Shown here: positions 1-14,810 of the stretch, piece by piece
Layout of the letters: the number at the start of each line of letters is the position of its first letter
How positions within the stretch are numbered: the stretch's first letter is position 1
DNA from: Brachionus manjavacas
Taxonomy: Eukaryota > Rotifera > Eurotatoria > Ploima > Brachionidae
Assembly (NCBI GenBank): GCA_019054805.1
Contig: JAHQIY010000029.1
Span: 124,001-188,000, forward strand
DNA length: 64,000 nucleotides
Reading direction: 5' to 3'
Position numbers and translations under genes: made by a program
The notes under the pieces: model-generated
Told to the model about the DNA's origin: nothing
Seen by the model: only the letters and a program-made list of their open reading frames with translations
Databases searched by the model: none

Positions 1-3000
1 CACAAATTCCTGTAGTTCATTCAAATTTCTCGAAACAGTAAAAAAATGTTCGTCAAGTAAAGTAAGATCTGTTTATAGTATTCTGTTCATCAAAATATAA
101 AAAAAAAAAATCACAACATTCTAATATTTCGTTCAAATTCCTCGAAACAGTAAAAAAATGTTCAACAAGTAAAGTAAGATCTGTTCAAAGTATTCTGTTC
201 ATCAAAATTTTAAAAAAAAAAGAATCACAAATTCCTTTAGTTCATTCAAATTCCTCGAAACAGTAAAAAAATGTTCGTCAAGTTAAACTGAGCAAATTGA
301 TTGTGACAGGTTAAAAAAATTGTTAAATCACAAAGTTTGATGTGTTCAAAGTATTCTGTTAATCAAAATTAAAAAAATTGAATCAGAACCTCCTCAAGTT
401 CATTCAAATTCCTACAAAAAGTTAAAAAATGTTCGTCAAGTTAAACTGAGCAAATTGATTGTGACAAATTAATTAAATTGTCAAATTGCAAAGTAAGAAC
501 TGTTCAAAGTATTCTTTTCATCAAAATTTAAAAAAGAATATCACAACTTCCTGTAAGTCATTCAAATTTCTCGAAAAGTTAAAAAATGTTCGTCAAGTAA
601 AGTAAGATCTGTTCAAAGTATTCTGTTTATCAAAATTTAAAAAAAAAAGAATCACAAATTACTGTAATTCATTCATATTCCTCGAAACAGTAAAAAAATG
701 TTCGTCAAGTTTAACTGTGCACCCGAAAAAGTAAAAAAAATGTTCAACAAGTAAAGTAAGATCTGTTCAAAAGTATTCTGTTCATCAAAATTAAAATAAA
801 AAGAATCACAAATTCCTGTAGTTCATTCAAATTCCTCGAAACAGTAAAAAAATGTTCGTCAAGTTAAACTAGCAAATTGTTTGTTACAAATTAATAAAAT
901 TGTAAAATCACAAAGTTTTATGTGTTCAAAGTATTCTGTTAATCAAAATTAAAAAAAAATTGAATCAGAACCTCCTCAAGTTCATTCAAATTCCTACAAA
1001 AAGTTAAAAAATGTTCGTCAAGTTAAACTGAGCAAATTGATTGTGACAAATTAATTAAATTGTCAAATTGCAAAGTAAGAACTGTTCAAAGTATTCTTTT
1101 CATCAAAATTTAAAAAAGAATATCACAACTTCCTGTAAGTCATTCAAATTTCTCGAAAAGTTAAAAAATGTTCGTCAAGTAAAGTAAGATCTGTTCAAAG
1201 TATTCTGTTCATCAAAATTTAAAAAAAAAAGAATCACAAATTACTGTAATTCATTCAATTTCCTCGAAACAGTAAAAAAATGTTCGTCAAGTTTAACTGT
1301 GCACCCGAAAAAGTAAAAAAAATGTTCAACAAGTAAAGTAAGATCTGTTCAAAGTATTCTGTTCATCAAAATTAAAATAAAAAGAATCACAAATTCCTGT
1401 AGTTCATTCAAATTTCTCGAAACAGTAAAAAAATGTTCGTCAAGTAATGTAAGATCCGTTCAAAGTATTCTGTTCATCAAAATTTAAAAAAAATAAAATC
1501 ACAACATTCTAATATTTCGTTCAAATTCCTCGAAACAGTAAAAAAATGTTCAACAAGTAAAGTAAGATCTGTTCAAAGTATTCTGTTCATCAAAATTTAA
1601 AAAAAAAAGGAATCACAAATTCCTTTAGTTCATTCAAATTCCTCGAAACAGTAAAAAAATGTTCGTCAAGTTAAACTGAGCAAATTGATTTTTACAAATT
1701 GATAAAATTGTAAAATCACAAAGTTTTATGTGTTCAAAGTATTCAGTTCGTCAAAATTAAAAAAAACGAATCACAAATTCCTGTAGTTCATTCAAATTCC
1801 TCGAAAAACTAAAAAAATTTACGTCAAGTTTAACAGTGCACCCGAAAAAGTAAAAAAAATGTTCAACAAGTAAATTAAGATCTGTTCAAAGTATTCTGTT
1901 CATCAAAATTAAAAAAAGGAATCACAAATTCCTGTAGTTCATTCAAATTTCTCGAAACATTAAAAAAATGTTCGTCAAGTAAAGTAAGATCTGTTCATAG
2001 TATTCTGTTCATCAAAATATAAAAAAAAAAATCACAACATTCTAATATTTCGTTCAAATTCCTCGAAACAGTAAAAAAATGTTCAAGAAGTAAAGTAAGA
2101 TCTGTTCAAAGTATTCTGTTCATCAAAATTATAAAAAAAAAAAGGAATCACAAATTCCTTTAGTTCATTCAAATTCCTCGAAACAGTAAAAAAATGTTCG
2201 TCAAGTTAAACTGAGCAAATTGATTGTTACAAATTGATAAAATTGTAAAATCACAAAGTTTTATGTGTTCAAAGTATTCTGTTCATCAAAATTTAAAAAA
2301 AGAATCACAAATTCCTGTATTTCATTCAAATTCCTCGAAACAGTAAAAAAATGTTCGTCAAGTTAAACTGAGCAAATTGATTGTGACAGGTTAAAAAAAT
2401 TGTTAAATCACAAAGTTCGATGTGTTCAAAGTATTCTGTTAATCAAAATTAAAAAAAATTGAATCAGAACCTCCTCAAGTTCATTCAAATTCCTACAAAA
2501 AGTTAAAAAATGTTCGTCAAGTTTAACTGTGCACCCGAAAAACTAAAAAAATTGTTCAACAAGTAAAGTAAAACCTGTTCAAAGTATTCTGTTCATCAAA
2601 ATTAAAAAAAAAAGAATCACAAATTCCTGTAGTTCATTCAAATTCCTCGAAACAGTAAATAAATGTTCGTCAAGTTAAACTGAGCAAATTGATTGTTACA
2701 AATTGATAAAATTGTAAAAATCACAAAGTTTTATGTGTTCAACGTATTCTGTTCATCAAAATTAAAAAAAAAAGAATCACAAATTCCTGTAGTTCATTCA
2801 AATTTCTCGAAACATTAAAAAAATGTTCGTCAAGTAAAGTAAGATCTGTTTATAGTATTCTGTTCATCAAAATATAAAAAAAAAAAATCACAACATTCTA
2901 ATATTTCGTTTAAATTCCTCGAAACAGTAAAAAAATGTTCAAGAAGTAAAGTAAGATCTGTTCAAAGTATTCTGTTCATCAAAATTTTAAAAAAAAAAAA

Positions 3001-6000
3001 GGAATCACAAATTCCTTTAGTTCATTCAAATTCCTCGAAACAGTAAAAAAATGTTCGTCAAGTTAAACTGAGCAAAGTGATTGTTACAAATTGATAAAAT
3101 TGTAAAATCACAAAGTTTTATGTGTTCAAAGTATTCTGTTCATCAAAATTTAAAAAAAAAGAATCACAAATTCCTGTAGTTCATTCAAATTCCTCGAAAC
3201 AGTAAAAAAATGTTTGTCAAGTTAAACTGAGCAAATTGATTGTGACAGGTTAAAAAAATTGTTAAATCACAAAGTTTGATGTGTTCAAAGTATTCTGTTA
3301 ATCAAAATTAAAAAAAATTGAATCAGAACCTCCTCAAGTTCATTCAAATTCCTACAAAAAGTTAAAAAATGTTCGTCAAGTTAAACTGAGCAAATTGATT
3401 GTGACAAATTAATTAAATTGTCAAATTGCAAAGTAAGATCTGTTCAAAGTATTCTGTTCATCAAAATTTAAAAAAAATAAAATCACAACATTCTAATATT
3501 TCGTTCAAATTCCTCGAAACAGTAAAAAAATGTTCAACAAGTAAAGTAAGATCTGTTCAAAGTATTCTGTTCATCAAAATTTAAAAAAAAAAGGAATCAC
3601 AAATTCCTTTAGTTCATTCAAATTCCTCGAAACAGTAAAAAAATGTTCGTCAAGTTAAACTGAGCAAATTGATTTTTACAAATTGATAAAATTGTAAAAT
3701 CACAAAGTTTTATGTGTTCAAAGTATTCAGTTCGTCAAAATTAAAAAAAAAAGAATCACAAATTCCTGTAGTTCATTCAAATTCCTCGAAAAACTAAAAA
3801 AATTTACGTCAAGTTTAACAGTGCACCCGAAAAAGTAAAAAAAATGTTCAACAAGTAAATTAAGATCTGTTCAAAGTATTCTGTTCATCAAAATTAAAAT
3901 AAAAAGAATCACAAATTCCTGTAGTTCATTCAAATTTCTCGAAACATTAAAAAAATGTTCGTCAAGTAAAGTAAGATCTGTTCATAGTATTCTGTTCATC
4001 AAAATATAAAAAAAAAAAAATCACAACATTCTAATATTTCGTTCAAATTCCTCGAAACAGTAAAAAAATGTTCAAGAAGTAAAGTAAGATCTGTTCAAAG
4101 TATTCTGTTCATCAAAATTATAAAAAAAAAAAGGAATCACAAATTCCTTTAGTTCATTCAAATTCCTCGAAACAGTAAAAAAATGTTCAACAAGTAAAGT
4201 AAGATCTGTTCAAAGTATTCTGTTCATCAAAATTTAAAAAAAAAAAAGGAATCACAAATTCCTTTAGTTCATTCAAATTCCTCGAAACAGTAAAAAAATG
4301 TTCGTCAAGTTAAACTGAGCAAATTGATTTTTACAAATTGATAAAATTGTAAAATCACAAAGTTTTATGTGTTCAAAGTATTCAGTTCGTCAAAATTAAA
4401 AAAAAGAATCACAAATTCCTGTAGTTCATTCAAATTCCTCGAAAAACTAAAAAAATTTACGTCAAGTTTAACAGTGCACCCGAAAAAGTAAAAAAAATGT
4501 TCAACAAGTAAATTAAGATCTGTTCAAAGTATTCTGTTCATCAAAATTAAAAAAAAGGAATCACAAATTCCTGTAGTTCATTCAAATTTCTCGAAACATT
4601 AAAAAAATGTTCGTCAAGTAAAGTAAGATCTGTTCATAGTATTCTGTTCATCAAAATATAAAAAAAAAAAAATCACAACATTCTAATATTTCGTTCAAAT
4701 TCCTCGAAACAGTAAAAAAATGTTCAAGAAGTAAAGTAAGATCTGTTCAAAGTATTCTGTTCATCAAAATTATAAAAAAAAAAAGGAATCACAAATTCCT
4801 TTAGTTCATTCAAATTCCTCGAAACAGTAAAAAAATGTTCGTCAAGTTAAACTGAGCAAATTGATTGTTACAAATTGATAAAATTGTAAAATCACAAAGT
4901 TTTATGTGTTCAAAGTATTCTGTTCATCAAAATTAAAAAAAAAAGAATCACAAATTCCTGTATTTCATTCAAATTCCTCGAAACAGTAAAAAAATGTTCG
5001 TCAAGTTAAACTGAGCAAATTGATTGTGACAGGTTAAAAAAATTGTTAAATCACAAAGTTCGATGTGTTCAAAGTATTCTGTTAATCAAAATTAAAAAAA
5101 ATTGAATCAGAACCTCCTCAAGTTCATTCAAATTCCTACAAAAAGTTAAAAAATGTTCGTCAAGTTTAACTGTGCACCCGAAAAAGTAAAAAAATTGTTC
5201 AACAAGTAAAGTAAAACCTGTTCAAAGTATTCTGTTCATCAAAATTAAAAAAAAAAGAATCACAAATTCCTGTAGTTCATTCAAATTCCTCGAAACAGTA
5301 AATAAATGTTCGTCAAGTTAAACTGAGCAAATTGATTGTTACAAATTGATAAAATTGTAAAATCACAAAGTTTTATGTGTTCAAAGTATTCTGTTCATCA
5401 AAATTAAAAAAAGAATCACAAATTCCTGTAGTTCATTCAAATTCCTCGAAAAACTAAAAAAATGTTCGTCAAGTTTAACAGTGCACCCGAAAAAGTAAAA
5501 AAAAATGTTCAACAAGTAAATTAAGATCTGTTCAAAGTATTCTGTTCATCAAAATTAAAAAAAGGAATCACAAATTCCTGTAGTTCATTCAAATTTCTCG
5601 AAACATTAAAAAAATGTTCGTCAAGTAAAGTAAGATCTGTTTATAGTATTCTGTTCATCAAAATATAAAAAAAAAAAAATCACAACATTCTAATATTTCG
5701 TTTAAATTCCTCGAAACAGTAAAAAAATGTTCAAGAAGTAAAGTAAGATCTGTTCAAAGTATTCTGTTCATCAAAATTTTAAAAAAAAAAAGGAATCACA
5801 AATTCCTTTAGTTCATTCAAATTCCTCGAAACAGTAAAAAAATGTTCGTCAAGTTAAACTGAGCAAAGTGATTGTTACAAATTGATAAAATTGTAAAATC
5901 ACAAAGTTTTATGTGTTCAAAGTATTCTGTTCATCAAAATTTAAAAAAAAAAGAATCACAAATTCCTGTAGTTCATTCAAATTCCTCGAAACAGTAAAAA

Positions 6001-6289
6001 AATGTTTGTCAAGTTAAACTGAGCAAATTGATTGTGACAGGTTAAAAAAATTGTTAAATCACAAAGTTTGATGTGTTCAAAGTATTCTGTTAATCAAAAT
6101 TAAAAAAATTGAATCAGAACCTCCTCAAGTTCATTCAAATTCCTACAAAAAGTTAAAAAATGTTCGTCAAGTTAAACTGAGCAAATTGATTGTGACAAAT
6201 TAATTAAATTGTCAAATTGCAAAGTAAGATCTGTTCAAAAGTATTCTGTTCATCAAAATCTAAAAAAAAAAAGAATCACAACTTCCTGA
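1..6289 (+). repeat. Satellite array block S1 with higher-order structure
   Basis: A continuous array of AT-rich monomers, each opening with GAATCACAA and carrying the near-invariant boxes CCTCGAAACAG, TGTTCGTCAAG and CAAAGTATTCTGTTC. Three monomer types can be told apart. The short type is about 110 bp (for example 536-648). One long type is about 156 bp and carries an extra AACTGAGCAAATTG block (222-379). The other long type is about 154 bp and carries GTGCACCCG plus a second copy of the TGTTCAACAAG box (649-802), as if made by an internal duplication of about 45 bp. Monomer order repeats: 1916-3880 is matched from about 4550 to 6240, spacing about 2.65 kb, growing to about 2.8 kb where the second copy holds one extra long monomer near 5405-5560. 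Small ORFs inside the block are chance. Confidence 0.95.
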
Positions 6290-6290
6290 T

Positions 6291-7968
6291 ATTTTTATTC
6301 AAGAAAGATAATTTTTATTCAAAAAAACTAATTTTTCTACTAGATAAGAAATTATTTTGGAAAATAATTTTTTTCACTAAAAATAACAATTTGAGATAAA
6401 ATAAGTGTTTATTTCTTTTTATTTATTGCTTTTTATGAAATATTTGAAATGAAAATCATTATTATTGTATAAAAACTAATTTTTGTTCAAAAAAGTTAAA
6501 ATTCATTTTTTATCACGCATCAGAATGGGATCAATATTAAAAACAATATTTTTGTAAGAAAAATACATTTTTGCTAAAAAAAAATTATTTAGCAAGAATA
6601 AAAGTCTAAAATAATTGTATAACTTAAATATAAACTTATAAAATTAATCTTCAATTAATGATTAAAAATAATTAATTCTAGTCGTAAAAATCGAAAAAAG
6701 GGTATATATTTATCAATTTATTAGGTTTTAGAATTCAAATATAAATTGATCTTAATTACCTTCTTTTCAAAAAAAATCTTTATTTTTCTATTTTATTGAG
6801 AAAATAAAATTAAACCAAAAATCATTTAAAATACTAATGATATTTTATCTTGTTGTCTTTTTTTATATGAGAAAATTAAAAACGATAAAAAAAATTATTT
6901 TGCATTTTGTTGCAATATTTTTTTATGTTTATTTTATTAAGTCTAGTAGGCTAGGTGACCATATTTCACTTATTATGTGAACAATTTTTGTTCTCGGGTT
7001 TTGTGAACTTTTAGTTTACTTAATTTTTGTCTTTACGGAAAGGTGAACCAAAATTGGAATATGTGAACAATTTATTAATTAGGTGATTAAAAGATTTTTA
7101 TGGTTTCAGAGGAACACTTCTTTAGCAATATTAATGATATTTTATGAGATTTCCTCATCGATATTAGTTAAGAAACCTTAACTTTTGGTTTGAAGAGCTA
7201 AGTAGATTCGAAAGCTTAACTAAATGTTATACTAAATATGTGCTTCAACTGCATTAAGATCATCCACTGTAATAAATTGTCAACATCTCTTTGAGATATA
7301 AAAAATTTTCAAAATAATGTTCACTATTTGGCGAATAATCAAAAGTAAAAACAAAAAATAAATTATTATTAAATCTGTTCTTAATACAAAAAATGTGTGG
7401 ACATTTTTTATAAAATGAATTACTCAGCTTATACTCAATTTCTTCCATCTCTCAAATTATGTCATTTTATTTATATTTTTCAATATTACCAATATTAAGA
7501 CATTTTCTTTTTGCCAAAATTGACAAAAAAGACATTTTCTTTTGCCAAAATTGACATTTTTTTGGAAATCAGAAAAATTAAATAATTTTGCCGAAAGATG
7601 AGTCCAAGACCTTTCATTTAATATATAATTCTATTTGAACTCGTTTTTCCTTAATTAAAAGTAAAAGGTCCAAATTTCAATGCAAATAGAGTATTGTTCT
7701 TTTATTATTACTTTTGTGCAATTGTAAATATACTAGTAAATTTAATAAGAGTACTGGAGGTCCACGATTGACGCTCCAACTCCCAAAATCGCCCTATTTG
7801 CGGCTTTCTTATTTAAATAAATAAATAAATAAATAAAATTTAAATTTACTTTGTGTTTCATAAATTTTGAATAAAACAAAAAGCGGAACATTACTTTATT
7901 TTTATTACAAAATTTAGGTACTTGTTTTAAAATTTTAACATTTTCTTGTAAAAAGTGCTATTTTTTAG
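6291..7968 (-). mobile_element. X segment, copy 1
   Basis: First of four near-identical copies of a 1.68-kb AT-rich segment. Copy 4 (40151-41826) has the same orientation; copies 2 and 3 (13129-14810, 21300-22978) are inverted. Landmarks are a TTTTTATTCAAG end, a block rich in GTGAAC/GGTGAACC near 6955-7085, the small endonuclease-like ORF on the minus strand, a GC-richer stretch around 7750-7810, and an (AAAT)n run at 7815-7845. Both ends of this copy pass straight into satellite monomers in the middle of a monomer, with no terminal repeat or target-site duplication that I can see. It is therefore more likely a segment copied by recombination than a cleanly transposed element. Confidence 0.85.
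7260..7448 (-). pseudogene. LINE endonuclease-like ORF relic in X copy 1
   Basis: A 62-residue ORF beginning MEEIEYKLSNSF. Copies 3 and 4 keep a 77-residue version; here a one-base change in the T-run after HYFENF ends the frame early. In a neighbouring frame the DNA reads QFIT-VDDLNA, which lines up with QFIL-GGDLNA in the old copy at 60.35 kb. GGD(F/L)NA is a hallmark of the AP-type endonuclease domain of non-LTR retrotransposons. The reading as an endonuclease relic is inference from that pairing and from the SPNS motif upstream of it. Confidence 0.45.
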
Positions 7969-8219
7969 AGAAATTTGAATGAACTACAGGAATTTGTGAT
8001 TCCTTTTTTTAATTTTGATGAACAGAATACTTTGAACAGATCTTAATTTACTTGTTGAACATTTTTTTACTTTTTCGGGTGCACTGTTAAACTTGACGAA
8101 CATTTTTTTAGTTTTTGTAGGAATTTGAATGAACTACAGGAATTTGTGATTCTTTTTTTTTAATTTTGATGAACAGAATACTTTGAACGCATCAAACTTT
8201 GTGATTTAACAATTTCTTA
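7969..8219 (-). repeat. Satellite block S2, minus orientation
   Basis: About two monomers of the S1 satellite in reverse orientation (TTGTGATTCC, GAACAGAATACTTTG, TGCACTGTTAAACTTG visible). It starts within a monomer next to X copy 1 and ends within one at the dynein fragment. With X and S1 it forms the left arm of an inverted repeat whose right arm starts near 12.9 kb. Confidence 0.9.
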
Positions 8220-8221
8220 CA

Positions 8222-9429
<1,208 letters not shown>

Positions 9430-10390
9430 CATTTATTTTTTTGTTTTATCTGTGCCGAGCTAAAGCCCCTTCAGTTTAAAAAAAAATCAAATAAAAATGT
9501 AAAGAAAAAACATAAAAAAATTAAAATAAGTTAAGATATAATTAAAAGACAATTAAAAATTGATTAATTGTAAGAGGTGATAATTTATTTGTTTTCTGTA
9601 TCGAGGTAGAGCTCCTTCAGAATAAATTAAAAAATCAAAATAAAAAAATTAAATTAAAGTTAATAAAAATGAGATTAAAAAAATCTCAATAAATGACTCA
9701 GTCCTGCCCTAACATATCTCTCACTCAACTCAAAAAGCAAATTTGAAACTGTTAGTAATTTGAGTATATTAAAAGCCTCATGATGCACCATGTTGGAGTG
9801 AGTATCATATTTTAACTTAAGGATAGATCTAACTGCTGTATTCTGAATTGCTTGTATTTTTTTGATATTATTTTCTGAAAATGAATTCAAGCAAGGAAAA
9901 GAATAGTCTAAAATCGATCCGAATAAAGATTTATTGAGCCAGTGTTCAAGGTCGTTAGTGTATTTATTTATCATATTTTCTAGGTTCCCCTTTTTGCTAT
10001 TAAATGAAGAATGTAACTAGATTATCTGCGAAAAGCATTCGTTATTTGTTTTGTTTCTTTTTGGGATGTCATTAATATATATACTAAATAAAAGAGGACT
10101 AATTACTGAGCCTTGAGGAACACCTGCAAAAAAAAGGCCACAAACTCTTTTTTTTCTATTAAATGATTCCACAATTTTTTGAATTAAAAAGAATAGATTA
10201 TCTGATGTTCGCCGGTGTTTCCTAAATCCAGATTGCTCCTGGATAAGGAGTGAATTATGTTCCAAAAAATTGTACAATCTTAAATAAACTTTTCGTTCCA
10301 GTTACTTTCCTGAACAACTCGTTATACTAATTGGTCTATAATTTAAAGGATCTTGTAAATTAGAGGCCTTTTTTTGAATCATTGTAATGT
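9430..10390 (-). mobile_element. Shattered non-LTR (LINE) retrotransposon: reverse transcriptase pieces and 3' end
   Basis: On the minus strand 10385-10017 reads LNYRPISITSCSGK, a stop (TAA), LERKVYLRLYNFLE, QSGFRKHRRTSDN and then, after KKRVCGLFF, jumps to AGVPQGSVISPLLFSIYINDIP. This is the RT fingers and palm, but the segment carrying the first catalytic Asp is deleted. The frame stops before the (Y/F)ADD box. Then 9974-9675 gives KYTNDLEHWL joined directly to GSILDYSFPCLNS, QNTAVRSILKL and FELSERYVRAGLSH, the C-terminal part of LINE ORF2. At least two internal deletions and one stop make it dead. Downstream, the motif CTGAAGGAGCTCTA..TCG.TACAGA occurs twice (minus strand near 9620-9597 and 9472-9447), so two 3' tails may lie in tandem. 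The clade is not determined. Confidence 0.88.
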
Positions 10391-10499
10391 ATTTATTTTA
10401 TATAGAAGATAAAAAAAATACATTAATCATATTTTAACTAATTTTGTAATTAAATCTTAAAGTGTCTCACTCTTTCTAAAGAAAATATTTCTAACTTTT

Positions 10500-12490
10500 T
10501 AAAAGATTTTTCACGCAAAAATTTGCATGATTGAGTTTGATTGTGAGTTGAGTTAGTGTCACTCAAAATCACACTCATACTCAAAGAAAATTGCGTGAAA
10601 TTGTCTATTTTAAGGGCATTTTAAAATTGATGATCAGTTTAAAATATCATTTCAATCTTTAGATATTAAAATTAATCTTTGATTTTTTTAAATAATTTTA
10701 ATAAATTTAAAATAATTGGAAAAAAATTTTCTCAATTCATTGATTCGTTCTTTTATGTTTTTTTTGAGTGATCCAAACTTAAAAAACTCAAACTCAAAAA
10801 ATCCAAAAAAATACAAACTAGCTTTGTTCCAAAAAAGCTATGTTTTAAAATAAGTACAATAATTTTTAGACAAAAAAAGTTTTGCAAATGATTTATCTTA
10901 AACTTAATATAGTCAAGACAAAGGGGTTAAAGATAAAACCCAACGTGAAAATTCAAGGAAAATAGAATCAAAAAAATCTCGATAATTAATTTCAGTTTAT
11001 TATTAAAATAAGATTTCAATTAATATAATCTTAAAATGCTTCAAACATTAAAGAAAGAAAATAAAATGTTGAATACAACAAAATATGAATTGAATATTTG
11101 AAATTTAATAAGCAATTAAGGCTAAAAATTTTTTCAAGCTTTAAGGCAAAATAATTAGAAACAAAATATTTAATTATTCAATAAAATTAAAAAAAATTAA
11201 AAATCAAGTAAATACTTCAAAAGACAAGGCTTAGACAATGAACTTTTTGTTCTTTATGATCCTTTTTAAAAAGTGCATAAAACTTTTAGTTTCGTTCTTT
11301 TATGTTATTTTGAGTGATCCAATGTCCAAAAATACAAACTAGCCTTGTTCCAAAAAGCTATGTTTTAAAATAAGTACAATAATTTTTAGCCTTAATTGCT
11401 TATTAAATTTCAAATATTCAATTCATATTTTGTTGTATTCAACATTTTTATTTTCTTTCTTTAATGTTTGAAGCATTTTAAGATTATATTAATTGAAATC
11501 TTATTTTAATAATAAACTGAAATTAATTATCGAGATTTTTTGATTCTATTTTCCTTGAATTTTCACGTTGGGTTTTATCTTTAACCCCTTTGTCTTGACT
11601 ATATTAAGTTTAAGATAAATCATTTGCAAAACTTTTTTGTCTAAAAATTATTGTACTTATTTTAAAACATAGCTTTTTTGGAACAAGGCTAGTTTGTATT
11701 TTTGGACATTGGATCACTCAAAATAACATAAAAGAACGAAACTAAAAGTTTTATGCACTTTTTAAAAAGGATCATAAAGAACAAAAAAGTTCATTGTCTA
11801 AGCCTTGTCTTTTGAAGTATTTACTTGATTTTTAATTTTTTTAATTTTATTGAATAATTAAATATTTTGTTTTTGTGTGAATGTGCTTTTGAAATAACAT
11901 TTCAAAAATCTCAAAATGTTATTTTTAGAGAAAAAAGTTATTTTCAAAATAATTTCTTATCAAGAAGAAAAATTATTTATTTGAATAATAATTATTTTTT
12001 TGAATAAAAATTAATTTTTAGTACAAAAATTGCTTAAAAAAAAACCCGTGTTTCAATTTTAGTTTAGACTGTTTTTTTGGAAAATAATTTCTTATCTTGA
12101 GGAAAAATTATTTTTTTTATTTTAATTATTTTTTTGTATTAAAAAATAATGTTTTAGGATTAAAATGACTTTTTTTTGAAATAAGCTAAAAGAATAACGA
12201 TATGTTGAAATAAATAGAGGTAAGGCATTTTTAAATTTTTTAAGTTCAGGAAAAAATGAAGAAACTACTTGTTAGCAATTACTCAATGGAGTATGATATT
12301 AGATATATCTTGATTCGAATATCACTTCTTATTTTGAGCAAAAATTATTTTTTCTCCCATAGTTTCATCTTTGCATTTTGGTTTTTCAAAAGCCTGCTTT
12401 TTATATTAAGATTTTATAATTAATTTAATTTGTATAATTTATAAAATATAATAAAGCTTTTTTCAATTAAGATTCATCAAATATTATTTC
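10500..12490. repeat. Foldback mosaic F, copy 1
   Basis: Made of pieces that also occur in the large palindrome at 34.8-39.8 kb. 10520-10760 matches 36365-36600. 10831-11388 carries AAGCTATGTTTTAAAATAAG, TCAAGACAAAGGGGTT and CCCAACGTG. 11389-11690 is the inverted complement of about 10831-11129. 11671-11872 is complementary to about 11160-11360. 11910-12480 matches 39250-39830. It is thus a nested inverted repeat able to fold over several hundred bases. No protein-coding signal. Its left part (10831 on) is the start of an 8.2-kb tandem duplication. Confidence 0.8.
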
Positions 12491-12493
12491 AAA

Positions 12494-13128
12494 TCATTCA
12501 AATTCCTCGAAACAGTAAAAAAATGTTCGTCAAGTTAAACTGAGCAAATTGATTGTGACAGGTTAAAAAAATTGTTAAATCACAAAGTTCGATGTGTTCA
12601 AAGTATTCTGTTAATCAAAATTAAAAAAAATTGAATCAGAACCTCATCAAGTTCATTCAAATTCCTACAAAAAGTTAAAAAATGTTCGTCAAGTTTAACT
12701 GTGCACCCGAAAAAGTAAAAAAATTGTTCAACAAGTAAAGTAAAATCTGTTCAAAGTATTCTGTTCATCAAAATTAAAAAAAAAGAATCACAAATTCCTG
12801 TAGTTCATTCAAATTCCTCGAAACAGTAAAAAAAGTCCGTCAAGTTAAACTGAGCAAATTGATTGTTACAAATTGATAAAATTGTAAAATCACAAAGTTT
12901 TATGTGTTCAAAGTATTCTGTTCATCAAAATTAAAAAAAAAGAATCACAAATTCCTGTAGTTCATTCAAATTCCTACAAAAACTAAAAAAATGTTCGTCA
13001 AGTTTAACAGTGCACCCGAAAAAGTAAAAAAAATGTTCAACAAGTAAATTAAGATCTGTTCAAAGTATTCTGTTCATCAAAATTAAAAAAAAAGGAATCA
13101 CAAATTCCTGTAGTTCATTCAAATTTCT
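12494..13128 (+). repeat. Satellite block S3, plus orientation
   Basis: About four monomers in the S1 orientation between F copy 1 and X copy 2, including both long types. One monomer has the variant AAAAAAAGTCCGTCAAG in place of TGTTCGTCAAG (near 12830), shared with S5 and supporting duplication of the whole unit. Confidence 0.93.
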
Positions 13129-14810
13129 CTAAAAAATAGCACTTTTTACAAGAAAATGTTAAAATTTTAAAACAAGTACCTAAATTTTGTAATAAAAATA
13201 AAGTAATGTTCCGCTTTTTGTTTTATTCAAAATTTATGAAACACAAAGTAAATTTAAATTTTATTTATTTATTTATTTATTTAAATAAGAAAGCCGCAAA
13301 TAGGGCGATTTTGGGAGTTGGAGCGTCAATCGTGGACCTCCAGTACTCTTATTAAATTTACTAGTATATTTACAATTGCACAAAAGTAATAATAAAAGAA
13401 CAATACTCTATTTGCATTGAAATTTGGACCTTTTACTTTTAATTAAGGAAAAACGAGTTCAAATAGAATTATATATTAAATGAAAGGTCTTGGACTCATC
13501 TTTCGGCAAAATTATTTAATTTTTCTGATTTCCAAAAAAAAATGTCAATTTTGGCAAAAAGAAAATGTCTTTTTTGTCAATTTTGGCAAAAAGAAAATGT
13601 CTTAATATTGGTAATATTGAAAAATATAAATAAAATGACATAATTTGAGAGATGGAAGAAATTGAGTATAAGCTGAGTAATTCATTTTATAAAAAATGTC
13701 CACACATTTTTTGTATTAAGAACAGATTTAATAATAATTTATTTTTTGTTTTTACTTTTGATTATTCGCCAAATAGTGAACATTATTTTGAAAATTTTTT
13801 TTTATATCCCAAAGAGATGTTGACAATTTATTACAGTGGATGATCTTAATGCAGTTGAAGCACATATTTAGTATAACATTTAGTTAAGCTTTCGAATCTA
13901 CTTAGCTCTTCAAACCAAAAGTTAAGGTTTCTTAACTAATATCGATGAGGAAATCTCATAAAATATCATTAATATTGCTAAAGAAGTGTTCCTCTGAAAC
14001 CATAAAAATCTTTTAATCACCTAATTAATAAATTGTTCACATATTCCAATTTTGGTTCACCTTTCCGTAAAGACAAAAATTAAGTAAACTAAAAGTTCAC
14101 AAAACCCGAGAACAAAAATTGTTCACATAATAAGTGAAATATGGTCACCTAGCCTACTAGACTTAATAAAATAAACATAAAAAAATATTGCAACAAAATG
14201 CAAAATAATTTTTTTATCGTTTTTAATTTTCTCATATAAAAAAAGACAACAATATAAAATTTCATTAGTATTTTAAATGATTTTTGGTTTAATTTTATTT
14301 TCTCAATAAAATAGAAAAATAAAGATTTTTTTGAAAAGAAGGTAATTAAGATCAATTTATATTTGAATTCTAAAAACCTAATAAATTGATAAATATATAC
14401 CCTTTTTTCGATTTTTACGACTAGAATTAATTATTTTTAATCATTAATTGAAGATTAATTTTATAAGTTTATATTTAAGTTATACAATTATTTTAGACTT
14501 TTATTCTTGCTAAATAATTTTTTTTTAGCAAAAATGTATTTTTCTTACAAAAATATTGTTTTTAATATTGATCCCATTCTGATGCGTGATAAAAAATGAA
14601 TTTTAACTTTTTTGAACAAAAATTAGTTTTTATACAATAATAATGATTTTCATTTCAAATATTTCATAAAAAGCAATAAATAAAAAGAAATAAACACTTA
14701 TTTTATCTCAAATTGTTATTTTTAGTGAAAAAAATTATTTTCCAAAATAATTTCTTATCTAGTAGAAAAATTAGTTTTTTGAATAAAAATTATCTTTCTT
14801 GAATAAAAAT
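13129..14810 (+). mobile_element. X segment, copy 2 (inverted relative to copy 1)
   Basis: Reverse complement of copy 1 with only scattered differences. Flanked by satellite on both sides, plus orientation on the left and minus on the right, the mirror image of S1-X-S2. Both junctions fall inside monomers: after CAAATTTCT on the left and at ATCAGGAAG on the right. Confidence 0.85.
13652..13843 (+). pseudogene. LINE endonuclease-like ORF relic in X copy 2
   Basis: Same MEEIEYKLSNSF..SPNSEHYFENF reading frame as the other X copies. An extra T after FENF moves it out of frame, ending after 63 residues. The neighbouring frame carries ITVDDLNAVEAH. Not functional. Confidence 0.45.

Noticed and set aside
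1-6289. CRISPR-like regularly spaced repeats
   Set aside because: The whole 110-155-bp unit is conserved and there are no unique spacers; it is a eukaryotic tandem satellite.
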